The position numbers were made by a program, and so were the translations under genes. The notes under the pieces were generated by a model, which did not search any database, was not told where the DNA came from, and saw nothing but the letters and a program-made list of their open reading frames with translations. Below, piece by piece: positions 1 to 6,700 of a DNA stretch of 10,732 nt (positions are counted from its first letter, which is position 1; each line of letters begins with the position of its first letter). This DNA is from an uncultured Lachnospiraceae bacterium (GTDB lineage: Bacteria; Bacillota; Clostridia; Lachnospirales; Lachnospiraceae), in NCBI GenBank assembly GCA_947631755.1, contig CANRMO010000075.1, forward strand, positions 1 through 10,732. The letters run 5' to 3'.

Positions 1-1414
1 TCCGCTCCCCGAACTGCCGCTGCATGAAATTCTTTGACTTCAGCTCCGGGATCGGGCGCCTTCTGCCGTAGAGCGATTCCACATATCCTTTCTCTTTGCC
101 GCACTTCACCATAGAATCCATATATTCTTTTACTTTCGGATAGGTCTCAAAATAATCCTCAATATATTTTTCTGCCTCTTTTTTGGAGATATTCAGATCC
201 CGGGACAGCCCAAAACCGCTGATGCCATAAACAATGCCAAAATTGACTGCTTTCGCGCTCCGCCTCTGGAGGTCCGTCACATCCTCATAGGGCGTGTGGA
301 ACACAAGAGACGCAGTGGCCCGGTGGACATCTGCATTTTCTCTATATGCCTCAATCAGATTTTCATCACCAGACATATGGGCCAGCACCCGCAGCTCGAT
401 CTGCGAATAGTCGGCATCCAGAAACACATACTCCTCCGCCGGGACAAACACTTTTCGGATCTGCCTGCCAAGCTCCATGCGGATCGGTATATTCTGCAGA
501 TTCGGCTCCGTGCTGCTCAGCCGCCCCGTAGCCGTGATCGTCTGGTTAAAGGTCGTCCGGATTCTCCCATCTTTTTCGTCAATATAGGTGTCTAAGCCGT
601 CTGCATACGTTGATTTTAATTTTGCGAGCTGGCGGTATTCCAGAATATTCTCTATGACCGGATCCTCAAAACGGAGCTTTTCCAAAACCTCTGCCGACGT
701 AGAGTACCCGGTCTTCGTCTTTTTCCCATAGGGCATATGCAGCTTCTCAAAGAGAATCACTCCCAGCTGCTTGGGCGAATTGATGTTAAACTCTTCCCCT
801 GTCCGCTCATAGATCTCGGCCTCCAGCTCTTCTATGCGGGCGCCGAGTTTATCGCCGTACTCTTTCAGAGCCTCTCTCTTTACGAGAATTCCCCGGTTTT
901 CCATCCCCCGCAGGGTAAAGAGCAGAGGCATCTCGATCTCCTCAAAAAGCCGCAGTGACCGGATCTTTTTCAATTCTTTCTTTAATTTTGGATAAGCTGT
1001 GGCATTTACCAGAGCGCAGTAACAGACATGGCGGATCATCTCTTCCTCTCTCTCCGCAAACGCGGCCTCAGGCGGCATTTTGCCAAACCCCTGGCTATAA
1101 GGGTACATAGAAATATCCGCATAGGGATCCGCCAGATCTTCTTCCTCAAACCCTTTCTGTACCGGGTTCAGAAGATAGGCGGCGATGTTTGTGTCGAAGC
1201 TGTTTTCCGGCGAAGCTGCCGGAAAAAAATCAAGCTGGGATTTCAGATCATTTGCTGACAGGATATGGGATTCCATCATCTTCTCAATGCGTGAGACCAC
1301 ATCATACTCCGTCAATTTTTCACCGATTAAACAAAAAGCTGTTTTCTCTCTCGAAAAAGAGACCCCCATGCCGAGAAGACGACTCTTCTGCTCCGTCATA
1401 AAAAGCCCGCACCC
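1..1414 (-). CDS. polA: DNA polymerase I, 3'-5' exonuclease-like and polymerase domains (out of frame with its 5' part; C-terminus outside window)
   Basis: This is the Klenow-like half of DNA polymerase I, which fills gaps in repair and Okazaki fragment processing. The frame is open for about 470 codons, from just after an in-frame TAG (1415-1417) to the window edge. Family A hallmarks are clear: the KTGYST segment, TATGRLSSTEPNLQNIP, motif A DADYSQIELRVLAHMSGD (around 365-420) and motif B RRSAKAVNFGIVYG (around 222-270). Motif C (HDE) and roughly the last 90 residues lie beyond position 1. The 3'-5' exonuclease-like domain has the fold landmarks (AAYLLNP) but lacks the usual DxE, NxxxD and YxxxD metal ligands, so proofreading is probably absent, as in other Firmicute PolA proteins. 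The frame is offset by one base from the 5'-nuclease part at 1320-2384. If translated separately, an ATG at 1397-1399 with an AGGGG about 12 bases upstream is a weak candidate start. Identity is certain; whether the gene is intact is not. Confidence 0.9.
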
Positions 1415-2384
1415 CTACTGGATCGCCTTTCTGGGCAGAGTCTGCAAAAGCAGCCCATTCTTCTCTTGTCCTAAGCACAACAAAATTTTTTTCCACTCCC
1501 GGATTCCCGGTTTTATCCCCATCAAAGCGCCCCAGAAGAGATTTGATATCCAGTGACTGCAAAAGTCCATACGCTTTCTTGTTATAAAGATCTTTTAGCA
1601 CACACTGCTCTATGGAAATCCCCAGCTTGCAGTCTGTCTTAATTGTGGCCAGCTCCTTGCTGAGTTTTGCCAGGGCAATGTTGTTTTTTACCGCCTCTTT
1701 TGCCCGCTTTGGTGTAATTTCATCTACATGGGCGATGACATTTTCCACCGTCCCATAAAGAGTCAGAAGCTTTATAGCCGTCTTCTCCCCAACCCCGGGA
1801 ACTCCCGGGATATTGTCAGAAGAATCGCCCATCAGCCCTTTCATGTCGATGATCTGGAGCGGTGTCACCCCGTACTTTTCAATCACTTCCGGCGCGTGGT
1901 AATCTTCCACCACGGTCTTCCCAGCCCGTGTCTTCGGGATTCTCACCATAATCTTATCGGTCGCCAGCTGGAGAAGATCTCTATCGCCGGACACCACCGA
2001 CACGGTATAACCCTCTTTTTCTCCTTTGCGGGCCATCGTGCCGAGGATATCGTCAGCCTCAATCCCCTCTCTGGAGAAAATACAGATGTTCATGGCACAC
2101 AGAATCTCTCTCAATACCGGCACCTGCTCACGGAGTTCATCCGGCATCGGTTTTCTCGTCCCCTTATACTCCTCATACATCTTGTGGCGGAACGTGGGAG
2201 CCTTCTCATCAAAGGCAACCAGCATATATTCTGGTTCTTCCTCCTCCATGATTTTAAACATAATATTCAAAAAACCATATATTGCGTTTGTGTGCAGCCC
2301 GTCCTTGTTTGTCAGTTCCGGTATCCCGTAAAAGGCCCGGTTTATAATGCTGTTCCCGTCGATCAATACAAGTTTTTTCCCCAA
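1320..2384 (-). CDS. polA: DNA polymerase I, N-terminal 5'-3' exonuclease domain (frame ends early)
   Basis: This is the flap endonuclease/5'-nuclease domain of PolA, which removes RNA primers and flaps. Visible metal-binding acidic residues are D9 (LIDGN), D59 (AFDE), E109/D111/D112 (EADD), D134/D136 (GDRDLLQL) and D187/D190 (GDSSDN), followed by the helix-hairpin-helix NIPGVPGVGEKTA (191-203). The start is TTG (2382-2384), with AGAGGA ten bases upstream; no ATG lies nearby in frame, and MGKKLVLIDGNS is the normal PolA beginning. The frame runs to a stop at 1320-1322 after 354 residues, but the last 15-30 residues (SSSRHGG onward) are not PolA-like. The true continuation lies in the overlapping frame, which starts before 1399. 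The gene begins 29 bases after the secreted-protein gene and may share its transcript. It could be a sequencing artefact, a real disruption, or a natural split into separate nuclease and polymerase chains. Confidence 0.9.
   Translation of the reverse strand: MGKKLVLIDGNSIINRAFYGIPELTNKDGLHTNAIYGFLNIMFKIMEEEEPEYMLVAFDEKAPTFRHKMYEEYKGTRKPMPDELREQVPVLREILCAMNICIFSREGIEADDILGTMARKGEKEGYTVSVVSGDRDLLQLATDKIMVRIPKTRAGKTVVEDYHAPEVIEKYGVTPLQIIDMKGLMGDSSDNIPGVPGVGEKTAIKLLTLYGTVENVIAHVDEITPKRAKEAVKNNIALAKLSKELATIKTDCKLGISIEQCVLKDLYNKKAYGLLQSLDIKSLLGRFDGDKTGNPGVEKNFVVLRTREEWAAFADSAQKGDPVGVRAFYDGAEESSSRHGGLFFERENSFLFNR
1322..1417 (-). other. Frame switch within polA (one surplus base)
   Basis: The upstream frame is PolA-like down to about VGVRAFYDGAEES and the downstream frame is PolA-like from about RLLGMGVSFS, so the sequence carries a net surplus of one base between them. 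The switch must lie between the TAG of the downstream frame (1415-1417) and the stop of the upstream frame (1320-1322). Two candidate spots are the C run at 1412-1415 (GGGG on the coding strand) and the repetitive region around 1376-1388. No classic slippery-heptamer-plus-pseudoknot arrangement was recognised. The position between domains, rather than inside one, is notable. Confidence 0.75.
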
Positions 2385-2394
2385 ATCCGCTGTT

Positions 2395-2400
2395 TCCTCT
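2395..2400 (-). promoter_or_regulatory. Ribosome binding site deciding the TTG start of polA
   Basis: AGAGGA on the coding strand lies ten bases before the TTG at 2382-2384. It supports the non-ATG start, since the conserved PolA N-terminus begins exactly here. The site falls in the 29-base gap after the preceding gene. Confidence 0.6.
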
Positions 2401-2413
2401 CTTTCCCTGGCTT

Positions 2414-4768
2414 TTATTTTTTAATCCTAATTTTTTTCACCGCGCTGTTCGAGCTGATACAGGTCACGCCGTTTTTCACAGAATACGCCCTGGCCCGCAC
2501 ATAATACATTCCCTTTTCGGCTCCTTTAATGCCAAAAGAATTTCCTGTCACAATGTATTTTTTTGTACTCGCTGCCGCAAAAGAAGGTGAAGTCGAAACA
2601 TCAATATAAAATCCTCTGACCTGAGTTTTTTTGCCCAGATAAACGCGGAAATTTTTACCACTCACTTTTATCTTTCTATAGGCAGGTTTTTTCGGCACGA
2701 TTAGAAAATGCAGAACCCTTTTCCCTCTGTAGTTGCCTTTCCCTTTGATGACAATAGATGCCCGGCCGATTTTTTTATTGTTTTTGTACTCAAATGTATA
2801 ATCCCGTTTCTTTTTCATCGTAACATTGCCGTTTTTCAGTACAAATTCCGCTTTCCGTTCTTTTCCTGTGTACACCATAGTCTTCGGGCAGTGGTAGGCG
2901 ACATTTTTCACGGATTTTTTTACGATCGTGTAGCTCGCTTCCACCGTTCCTTTGTAATTTCCCCGGCCCTTAAAGGTAATCGTTGCCTTTCCCGGGTTCT
3001 TATTCTTCCAGTATGTCACTTTATAGTTTTTATCACTGATCTCAACACCGGAATCTTTGACAGTAAAGTTATCCTTTATCGTCTTCCCGGTATAGGTTTT
3101 TTTCTTTGTCACTTTGACCATGCTCTTTTTCAATGTCTTTTTTGTGACCGGCACTTTGACACGGACAATGACAGATCGGTAGAGGGATGTGTCCGCCGGG
3201 ACAAACTTCGCGCGGTATCCCGAATTCCCGTACACAGGGACAATCGTATCATCCACCCAGGACCACTGTTCCGGAAGTTTGATAGATGAGAGTTTCCGGG
3301 TCGGCGAATAGAGAGCCGATGCTGCCACCGGCGTCGTAAATGCCGGCACAAGTTTTGGCACAAATGCCGCAGTGGATCCCGCCACATAGCCGGAATATTT
3401 ATCCGATGTCACACAGGCGATCAGGCGGTATCCAATATCTTCTTTTGTCACTTTGTACGTATTCGAAACCGCGCCTTTGATCTCTGTCGCCCCATCGATC
3501 GAAGTTATTTCTCTGTCTGCGCCATTCGATGTATCCTGCACCACTGGCGTCTCATTGGCGGCCGTCTCCATATCACCGTCCTCGTCATCTTCATCCTCTT
3601 CTTCGTCGCCGTCCTCCCCGTCATCCTCATCTTCATCTTCATCATCATCGGAGTAATCCGCCTCCAGGTCATCCGCCTCCGCGCCGCCTGTATTATCCAG
3701 GGCAGCATTGAAATCTGCCACATCCTCTTCCAGTTTGATCCGGTACCACTGATATGTGAGCTCCCCGGCGTCCTCTGAGGTCAGCTCCGGCACTGCCGTC
3801 AGTGTGCTGTCCACTTCCACCGCGCCATTCACATTCACCCGTCCGGCCAGCGCCATAGGATCGGTGCTTATAGTCTCACTCATCATCTGCGACACATTTC
3901 CTGCCTCATCCACCAGTATTACATAGACCCTATAACTGGAATTTGGTGTCAGGCCGCCGATATCCACGGTAACTGGTTTGTCTTTTCCAACTCTGCCATA
4001 ACCCACAATGCCGTATTTTGCAGTTACGCTCTCAATAATGACATCCGGCGTTATTTCCTGGGAATAGCCGTCCGGCACAGTCATATAATAATACTCGGCA
4101 GATTCACTGCTGGAAATGCTGACAGCAGCGCTCACATCCGAGAGGGCTCCCCCCTCCAGTTTCGTGATAACCGGATAAATACTGTCCGCCTTTACAATCA
4201 ATTTCTTTGCCGTCTGGTCAATAGCCATCTTTGTGCTGTCATTTTTGTCGGAGCGCAGATAATATGTGATCGGATTTTCTCCCTCCGCCAGATTTCCAGT
4301 CTCAAGCTCAGGACCCCAGTTCCACTCGCCGTTTACTTTCTCACCGCTGATCAGGTATCCCTTTGGGGCCGGGATCACAACTGGTTTCTGCTCATTCTGG
4401 ATTGGCAGTTCCTCCACCTTTTCATTCGTTGTATAAGCCTTTATCTCAAATGTGGGCGATTTCGCGTCTAATACCAGTTTCTCGTCGCCCGCCTCTGTCA
4501 TCCCCTCTAAGATAAAATCCTGTTTGCCAACCTCTTCACTGGCAATTCCGAGATTCCAGCCAGAGCCTGCGATCTGCTCCGGCTCCTCCGAGAGAGAAAA
4601 ATGCTCGTTCTCATGAAATGTCCGGGACTGCCCATAGTACTTCCAGAGACCGTCAAAAGGAGTCACCGTAATCGTCTTCCCGTCCGCCTTTGCCACCATG
4701 CCGTCTGACAGGGAGAGCAGGATAGCAGCGGCCAGTATCACCGCCTGTATCCGTTTGTATCGTATCAT
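2414..4768 (-). CDS. Secreted Ig/fibronectin-like repeat protein with polyacidic insert
   Basis: This 784-residue protein is probably exported; its exact role is unknown. Residues 1-28 form a Sec signal peptide (basic MIRYKR, hydrophobic core AVILAAAILLSL, end near VAKA-D). Residues 200-305 resemble a fibronectin III-type module (SYRVYVILVDEAGNVS). Residues 307-470 are an Ig-like module beginning with LTYQWYR and resuming at ITSIDGATEIKG to YVAG. It is interrupted by residues 344-419, where 23 of residues 374-399 are Asp or Glu. A KLSSIKLPEQWSW...YRAKFVPAD module (492-541) follows. Two related repeats come next, each ending GNYKG/GNYRG (about 550-618 and 623-694), and then a fibronectin-like end. 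The C-terminal 240 residues are strongly Lys-rich. No LPXTG, SLH or choline-binding anchor is seen; the basic tail might bind the anionic cell wall. The ATG has GAGG seven bases upstream. polA follows 29 bases downstream with no terminator seen. Confidence 0.85.
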   Translation of the reverse strand: MIRYKRIQAVILAAAILLSLSDGMVAKADGKTITVTPFDGLWKYYGQSRTFHENEHFSLSEEPEQIAGSGWNLGIASEEVGKQDFILEGMTEAGDEKLVLDAKSPTFEIKAYTTNEKVEELPIQNEQKPVVIPAPKGYLISGEKVNGEWNWGPELETGNLAEGENPITYYLRSDKNDSTKMAIDQTAKKLIVKADSIYPVITKLEGGALSDVSAAVSISSSESAEYYYMTVPDGYSQEITPDVIIESVTAKYGIVGYGRVGKDKPVTVDIGGLTPNSSYRVYVILVDEAGNVSQMMSETISTDPMALAGRVNVNGAVEVDSTLTAVPELTSEDAGELTYQWYRIKLEEDVADFNAALDNTGGAEADDLEADYSDDDEDEDEDDGEDGDEEEDEDDEDGDMETAANETPVVQDTSNGADREITSIDGATEIKGAVSNTYKVTKEDIGYRLIACVTSDKYSGYVAGSTAAFVPKLVPAFTTPVAASALYSPTRKLSSIKLPEQWSWVDDTIVPVYGNSGYRAKFVPADTSLYRSVIVRVKVPVTKKTLKKSMVKVTKKKTYTGKTIKDNFTVKDSGVEISDKNYKVTYWKNKNPGKATITFKGRGNYKGTVEASYTIVKKSVKNVAYHCPKTMVYTGKERKAEFVLKNGNVTMKKKRDYTFEYKNNKKIGRASIVIKGKGNYRGKRVLHFLIVPKKPAYRKIKVSGKNFRVYLGKKTQVRGFYIDVSTSPSFAAASTKKYIVTGNSFGIKGAEKGMYYVRARAYSVKNGVTCISSNSAVKKIRIKK
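3572..3649 (-). repeat. GAY/GAR-rich low-complexity tract encoding the polyacidic stretch
   Basis: This is a run of near-repetitive GAT/GAC/GAA/GAG codons (CATCTT/CATCCT/CTTCAT-like on the plus strand) encoding residues 374-399 of the secreted protein, with only three glycines among 26 residues. Such trinucleotide-rich DNA can expand or contract in frame. The plus-strand reading across it (poly-Ser) is a shadow, not a gene. Confidence 0.85.
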
Positions 4769-4836
4769 AATCCTACCTCATTTCTGCACCACATTTTTTA
4801 TATATCTATATCGACCCTTATCCAGATCTTTCCCCA

Positions 4837-4856
4837 TGTCTGGCAGTGCACAGACA
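4837..4856 (-). promoter_or_regulatory. Inverted repeat in leader of the secreted-protein gene
   Basis: A perfect 6-bp inverted repeat TGTCTG / CAGACA is separated by eight bases. It sits about 70-90 bases upstream of the ATG at 4768, downstream of the proposed promoter. It could be a leader hairpin or a protein-binding dyad. No riboswitch class was recognised in the leader. Confidence 0.3.
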
Positions 4857-4861
4857 CAAAT

Positions 4862-4875
4862 AAAATAATTATTTT
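4862..4875. repeat. Perfect 14-bp A/T palindrome
   Basis: AAAATAATTATTTT is perfectly palindromic and lies just downstream of the proposed -10 of the secreted-protein gene, where an operator could act. It is composed only of A and T in an A/T-rich intergenic region, so chance is a fair explanation. Confidence 0.3.
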
Positions 4876-4876
4876 T

Positions 4877-4905
4877 ATTTTACCATGAATTGATAAATCC
4901 AACAA
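4877..4905 (-). promoter_or_regulatory. Possible sigma-A promoter for the secreted-protein gene
   Basis: On the minus strand, TTGTTG (4900-4905) and TAAAAT (4877-4882) are separated by 17 bases. This would give a leader of about 100 bases before the ATG at 4768. The boxes are imperfect and the region is A/T-rich, so this is only a candidate. Confidence 0.35.
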
Positions 4906-4941
4906 TATTTTCTTTTCGATATTTTTTTTAAGAATCTTTTA

Positions 4942-4970
4942 TTGACAATTTGGCGGATAGATGGTATCAT
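4942..4970 (+). promoter_or_regulatory. Sigma-A promoter of the tRNA-Leu gene
   Basis: TTGACA (4942-4947) and TATCAT (4965-4970) are separated by exactly 17 bases. The -10 box ends 15 bases before the mature tRNA 5' end, which fits a short leader removed by RNase P. Confidence 0.8.
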
Positions 4971-4985
4971 GATTTCTGTTGTTAT

Positions 4986-5069
4986 GCGGATGTGGCGGAA
5001 TTGGCAGACGCACAAGACTCAAAATCTTGCGGTGGCAACATCGTGTGGGTTCAAGTCCCACCATCCGCA
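4986..5069 (+). tRNA. tRNA-Leu (anticodon CAA)
   Basis: The acceptor stem GCGGATG (4986-4992) pairs with CATCCGC (5062-5068), followed by discriminator A. The anticodon stem CAAGA/TCTTG encloses the loop CTCAAAA, giving anticodon CAA, which reads UUG leucine codons. A long variable arm follows, as expected for a class II tRNA. The T arm is GTGGG-TTCAAGT-CCCAC. The 3' CCA is not encoded (TTG follows), so it would be added enzymatically. The gene has its own promoter and terminator and is the only plus-strand gene seen. Confidence 0.97.
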
Positions 5070-5071
5070 TT

Positions 5072-5104
5072 GTAAAAAAAGCCCTGATCCGGGGCTTTTT
5101 TTAC
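5072..5104. terminator. Bidirectional Rho-independent terminator
   Basis: A perfect 13-bp inverted repeat (GTAAAAAAAGCCC, 5072-5084; its complement 5092-5104) has a 7-base loop. The stem is flanked by A and T runs so that it makes a U-tailed hairpin on either strand. It lies three bases after the tRNA-Leu and 17 bases after the stop of the convergent PPK2 gene, so it should terminate both transcripts. Confidence 0.93.
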
Positions 5105-5121
5105 TTATCTTATACGCAATA

Positions 5122-6567
5122 CTAATCCAACACGCGCTCCAGTGCCTCCACCACAATTTCCAGTACCTTGATCCGGGCATACAATTTAGAATTCGCCTCG
5201 ATAATATGCCATGGGGCATTTTTTGTGGATGTACGGACAATCATCTCATCCACCGCTTTCACATACTCATCCCACTTTTCTCGGTTACGCCAGTCCTCAT
5301 CCGTGATCTTCCACTGCTTTTCCGGGGTATCCTGTCGCTGTTTAAAACGCTTTTCCTGCTCTTCTTTGTCAATGTGCATCCAGAATTTCAGCACAATAGC
5401 CCCAGATCTGGCAAGATGGGCTTCCATGTTATTGATCTCAGCGTAGGCCCTCTTCCACTCCGCCGGGGTGGCAAATCCCTCAATCCGCTCCACCAGCACC
5501 CGTCCGTACCATGTGCGGTCAAAAATAGCCATATGTCCGTCTTTCGGGAATTTTTCCCAGAACCTCCACAGATAATGGTGAGCTTTTTCTGTGTCATTTG
5601 GGGATGCGATCGGCACTACCTCATATCCCCTCGGATCCATGCACTGTGTGATCCTCTTGATGGCGCCGCCCTTTCCGCCGGCATCCCATCCCTCAAAGGC
5701 AAGAATGACCGGCACGCGTTTCAGATACATTTTATTGTGCAGGCTGGCCATGCGCCTCTGCAGATCCTTTCTCTTTCTCTTGTACTCCTCCGGTTCAAGG
5801 TCGAGGGTGAGGTCAATCCCGTTCAGCACCCCGCTCAGTAGATCATCTGAGAGTTCCTGTACCGGCTCGTTTACCTTCACGCCCGCTTCCCTCTGGTGCA
5901 CAGCACTCTCCAGGCAATTGACAACCGTGGTCATGATCTTACAGATCGCATACCTTTTTTCCATCGCCTCTACCACTGTCCACGGCGCATTGGAAGTGTC
6001 AGTCTGGATCAGCATCCGGTCAAACTGGAGCAGGCATGTGTCATACTCTTTATTCTTTTGCCAGTCTTTCTTCTGGACACGCCATTTTGTACTCTTTTCC
6101 TCCTCCAATTTTGCCAGCCTTTTTTTCTGTTCCTTTTTCGTGATGGCGAGGAAAAACTTGATCAGCACCATGCCGTCATCCGTGAACTGCCGCTCGTACT
6201 GGCGGATCTCCTCCATGCTCAGGCAGTTGTTTTCCAGCCCCTGGTACCAGCTCCGGTCAAAGATGTGGATTCTCCCCTTTTCCGGCGTCTTTATGCTATA
6301 ACGCCACAGGTACGGGTGCATCTTGTCCTCTTCGTACTCCTTCTCCATCGTGAATACTTTAAACCCACGGGGATCTAAGGGCTGGATCATCTTATTGATC
6401 ATTGTCCCTTTCCCCGACGCCTCAAAACCCTCAAACACGATCATGATCGGGATTCCCAGCTCCTTGCACTTTCTCTGAAGTTCCCCCATACGGATCTCCA
6501 AATGTGCCATCCTGGCATCGTAATCCTGCCAATCCGCCTTCTTTTTCATATTAATCTGTTCTAACAT
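5122..6567 (-). CDS. pap: Polyphosphate:AMP phosphotransferase, tandem-domain PPK2 (class II)
   Basis: This 481-residue cytoplasmic enzyme is expected to transfer phosphate from polyphosphate to AMP, giving ADP. It consists of two fused PPK2 P-loop domains. The N-terminal domain has GFEASGKG (47-54) and FDRSWYQ (103-109). The C-terminal domain has GWDAGGKG (293-300), DPRGYEV and FDRTWYGRVLVER (349-361). The tandem architecture and length match the AMP-phosphorylating class II family. The C-terminal copy keeps the WYGR continuation while the N-terminal copy reads WYQG, so I infer that the C-terminal site is the main catalytic one. The frame can be extended to a TTG at 6571-6573, but that codon overlaps the ribosome binding site. 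The ATG at 6565-6567 sits seven bases after AAGGAGG and is chosen. The gene ends at the bidirectional terminator, and 126 bases separate it from the upstream rloB-like gene. Confidence 0.93.
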   Translation of the reverse strand: MLEQINMKKKADWQDYDARMAHLEIRMGELQRKCKELGIPIMIVFEGFEASGKGTMINKMIQPLDPRGFKVFTMEKEYEEDKMHPYLWRYSIKTPEKGRIHIFDRSWYQGLENNCLSMEEIRQYERQFTDDGMVLIKFFLAITKKEQKKRLAKLEEEKSTKWRVQKKDWQKNKEYDTCLLQFDRMLIQTDTSNAPWTVVEAMEKRYAICKIMTTVVNCLESAVHQREAGVKVNEPVQELSDDLLSGVLNGIDLTLDLEPEEYKRKRKDLQRRMASLHNKMYLKRVPVILAFEGWDAGGKGGAIKRITQCMDPRGYEVVPIASPNDTEKAHHYLWRFWEKFPKDGHMAIFDRTWYGRVLVERIEGFATPAEWKRAYAEINNMEAHLARSGAIVLKFWMHIDKEEQEKRFKQRQDTPEKQWKITDEDWRNREKWDEYVKAVDEMIVRTSTKNAPWHIIEANSKLYARIKVLEIVVEALERVLD

Positions 6568-6607
6568 ACGCAACCCTCCTTACATTATTTTCCTGTCTCC
6601 ATACAAT

Positions 6608-6637
6608 AATTATCCCAGAGAACAAGAAAAAAATCAA
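6608..6637 (-). promoter_or_regulatory. Possible promoter of the PPK2 gene
   Basis: TTGATT (6632-6637) and ATAATT (6608-6613) lie on the minus strand with an 18-base spacer, about 40 bases before the ATG at 6567. Spacing is acceptable but the boxes are imperfect. No terminator was found after the rloB-like gene, so read-through transcription is also possible. Confidence 0.35.
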
Positions 6638-6670
6638 GGCAATTCTGCGATATCATCCACGGTTTTTCGA

Positions 6671-6700
6671 TCTTTATTTTATTTCTCTTTATTTTATTCC
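6671..6700. repeat. Two tandem 15-bp copies spanning the rloB stop codon
   Basis: TCTTTATTTTATTTC is followed directly by TCTTTATTTTATTCC, with 14 of 15 bases identical. The pair overlaps the last codons and the TAA (6694-6696) of the rloB-like gene and extends into the spacer. It is probably a slippage duplication; no function is evident. Confidence 0.7.

Noticed and set aside
1728..2504. Long plus-strand open frame (258 codons) opposite polA
   Set aside because: It is antisense to the highly conserved 5'-nuclease domain and the end of the next gene, has no recognisable protein features, and no ribosome binding site was noted.
3453..3656. Plus-strand frame ending in a serine run
   Set aside because: It is the complement of the acidic-codon tract of the secreted protein; the poly-Ser is produced by reading CTC/TCA-type complements of GAN codons.
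4986..5069. tRNA-Leu as an integration site for the rlo cassette
   Set aside because: The complete PPK2 gene lies between them, no integrase is present, and no second copy of the tRNA 3' end was seen in the window.
4942..5841. Plus-strand open frame of 299 codons beginning at the tRNA promoter
   Set aside because: It runs through the tRNA-Leu and the terminator and then antisense to PPK2, so it is a shadow.
6568..6573. TTG start for the PPK2 gene two codons upstream
   Set aside because: That TTG follows the AGGAGGG with no spacer, so it cannot be the initiation codon served by it; the ATG at 6567 is correctly spaced.
6574..6693. Retron-like or other structured RNA, or a terminator, after the rloB-like gene
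   Set aside because: Only a 15-bp tandem duplication and A/T-rich spacer are visible; no G+C-rich stem, reverse transcriptase or conserved fold was found.
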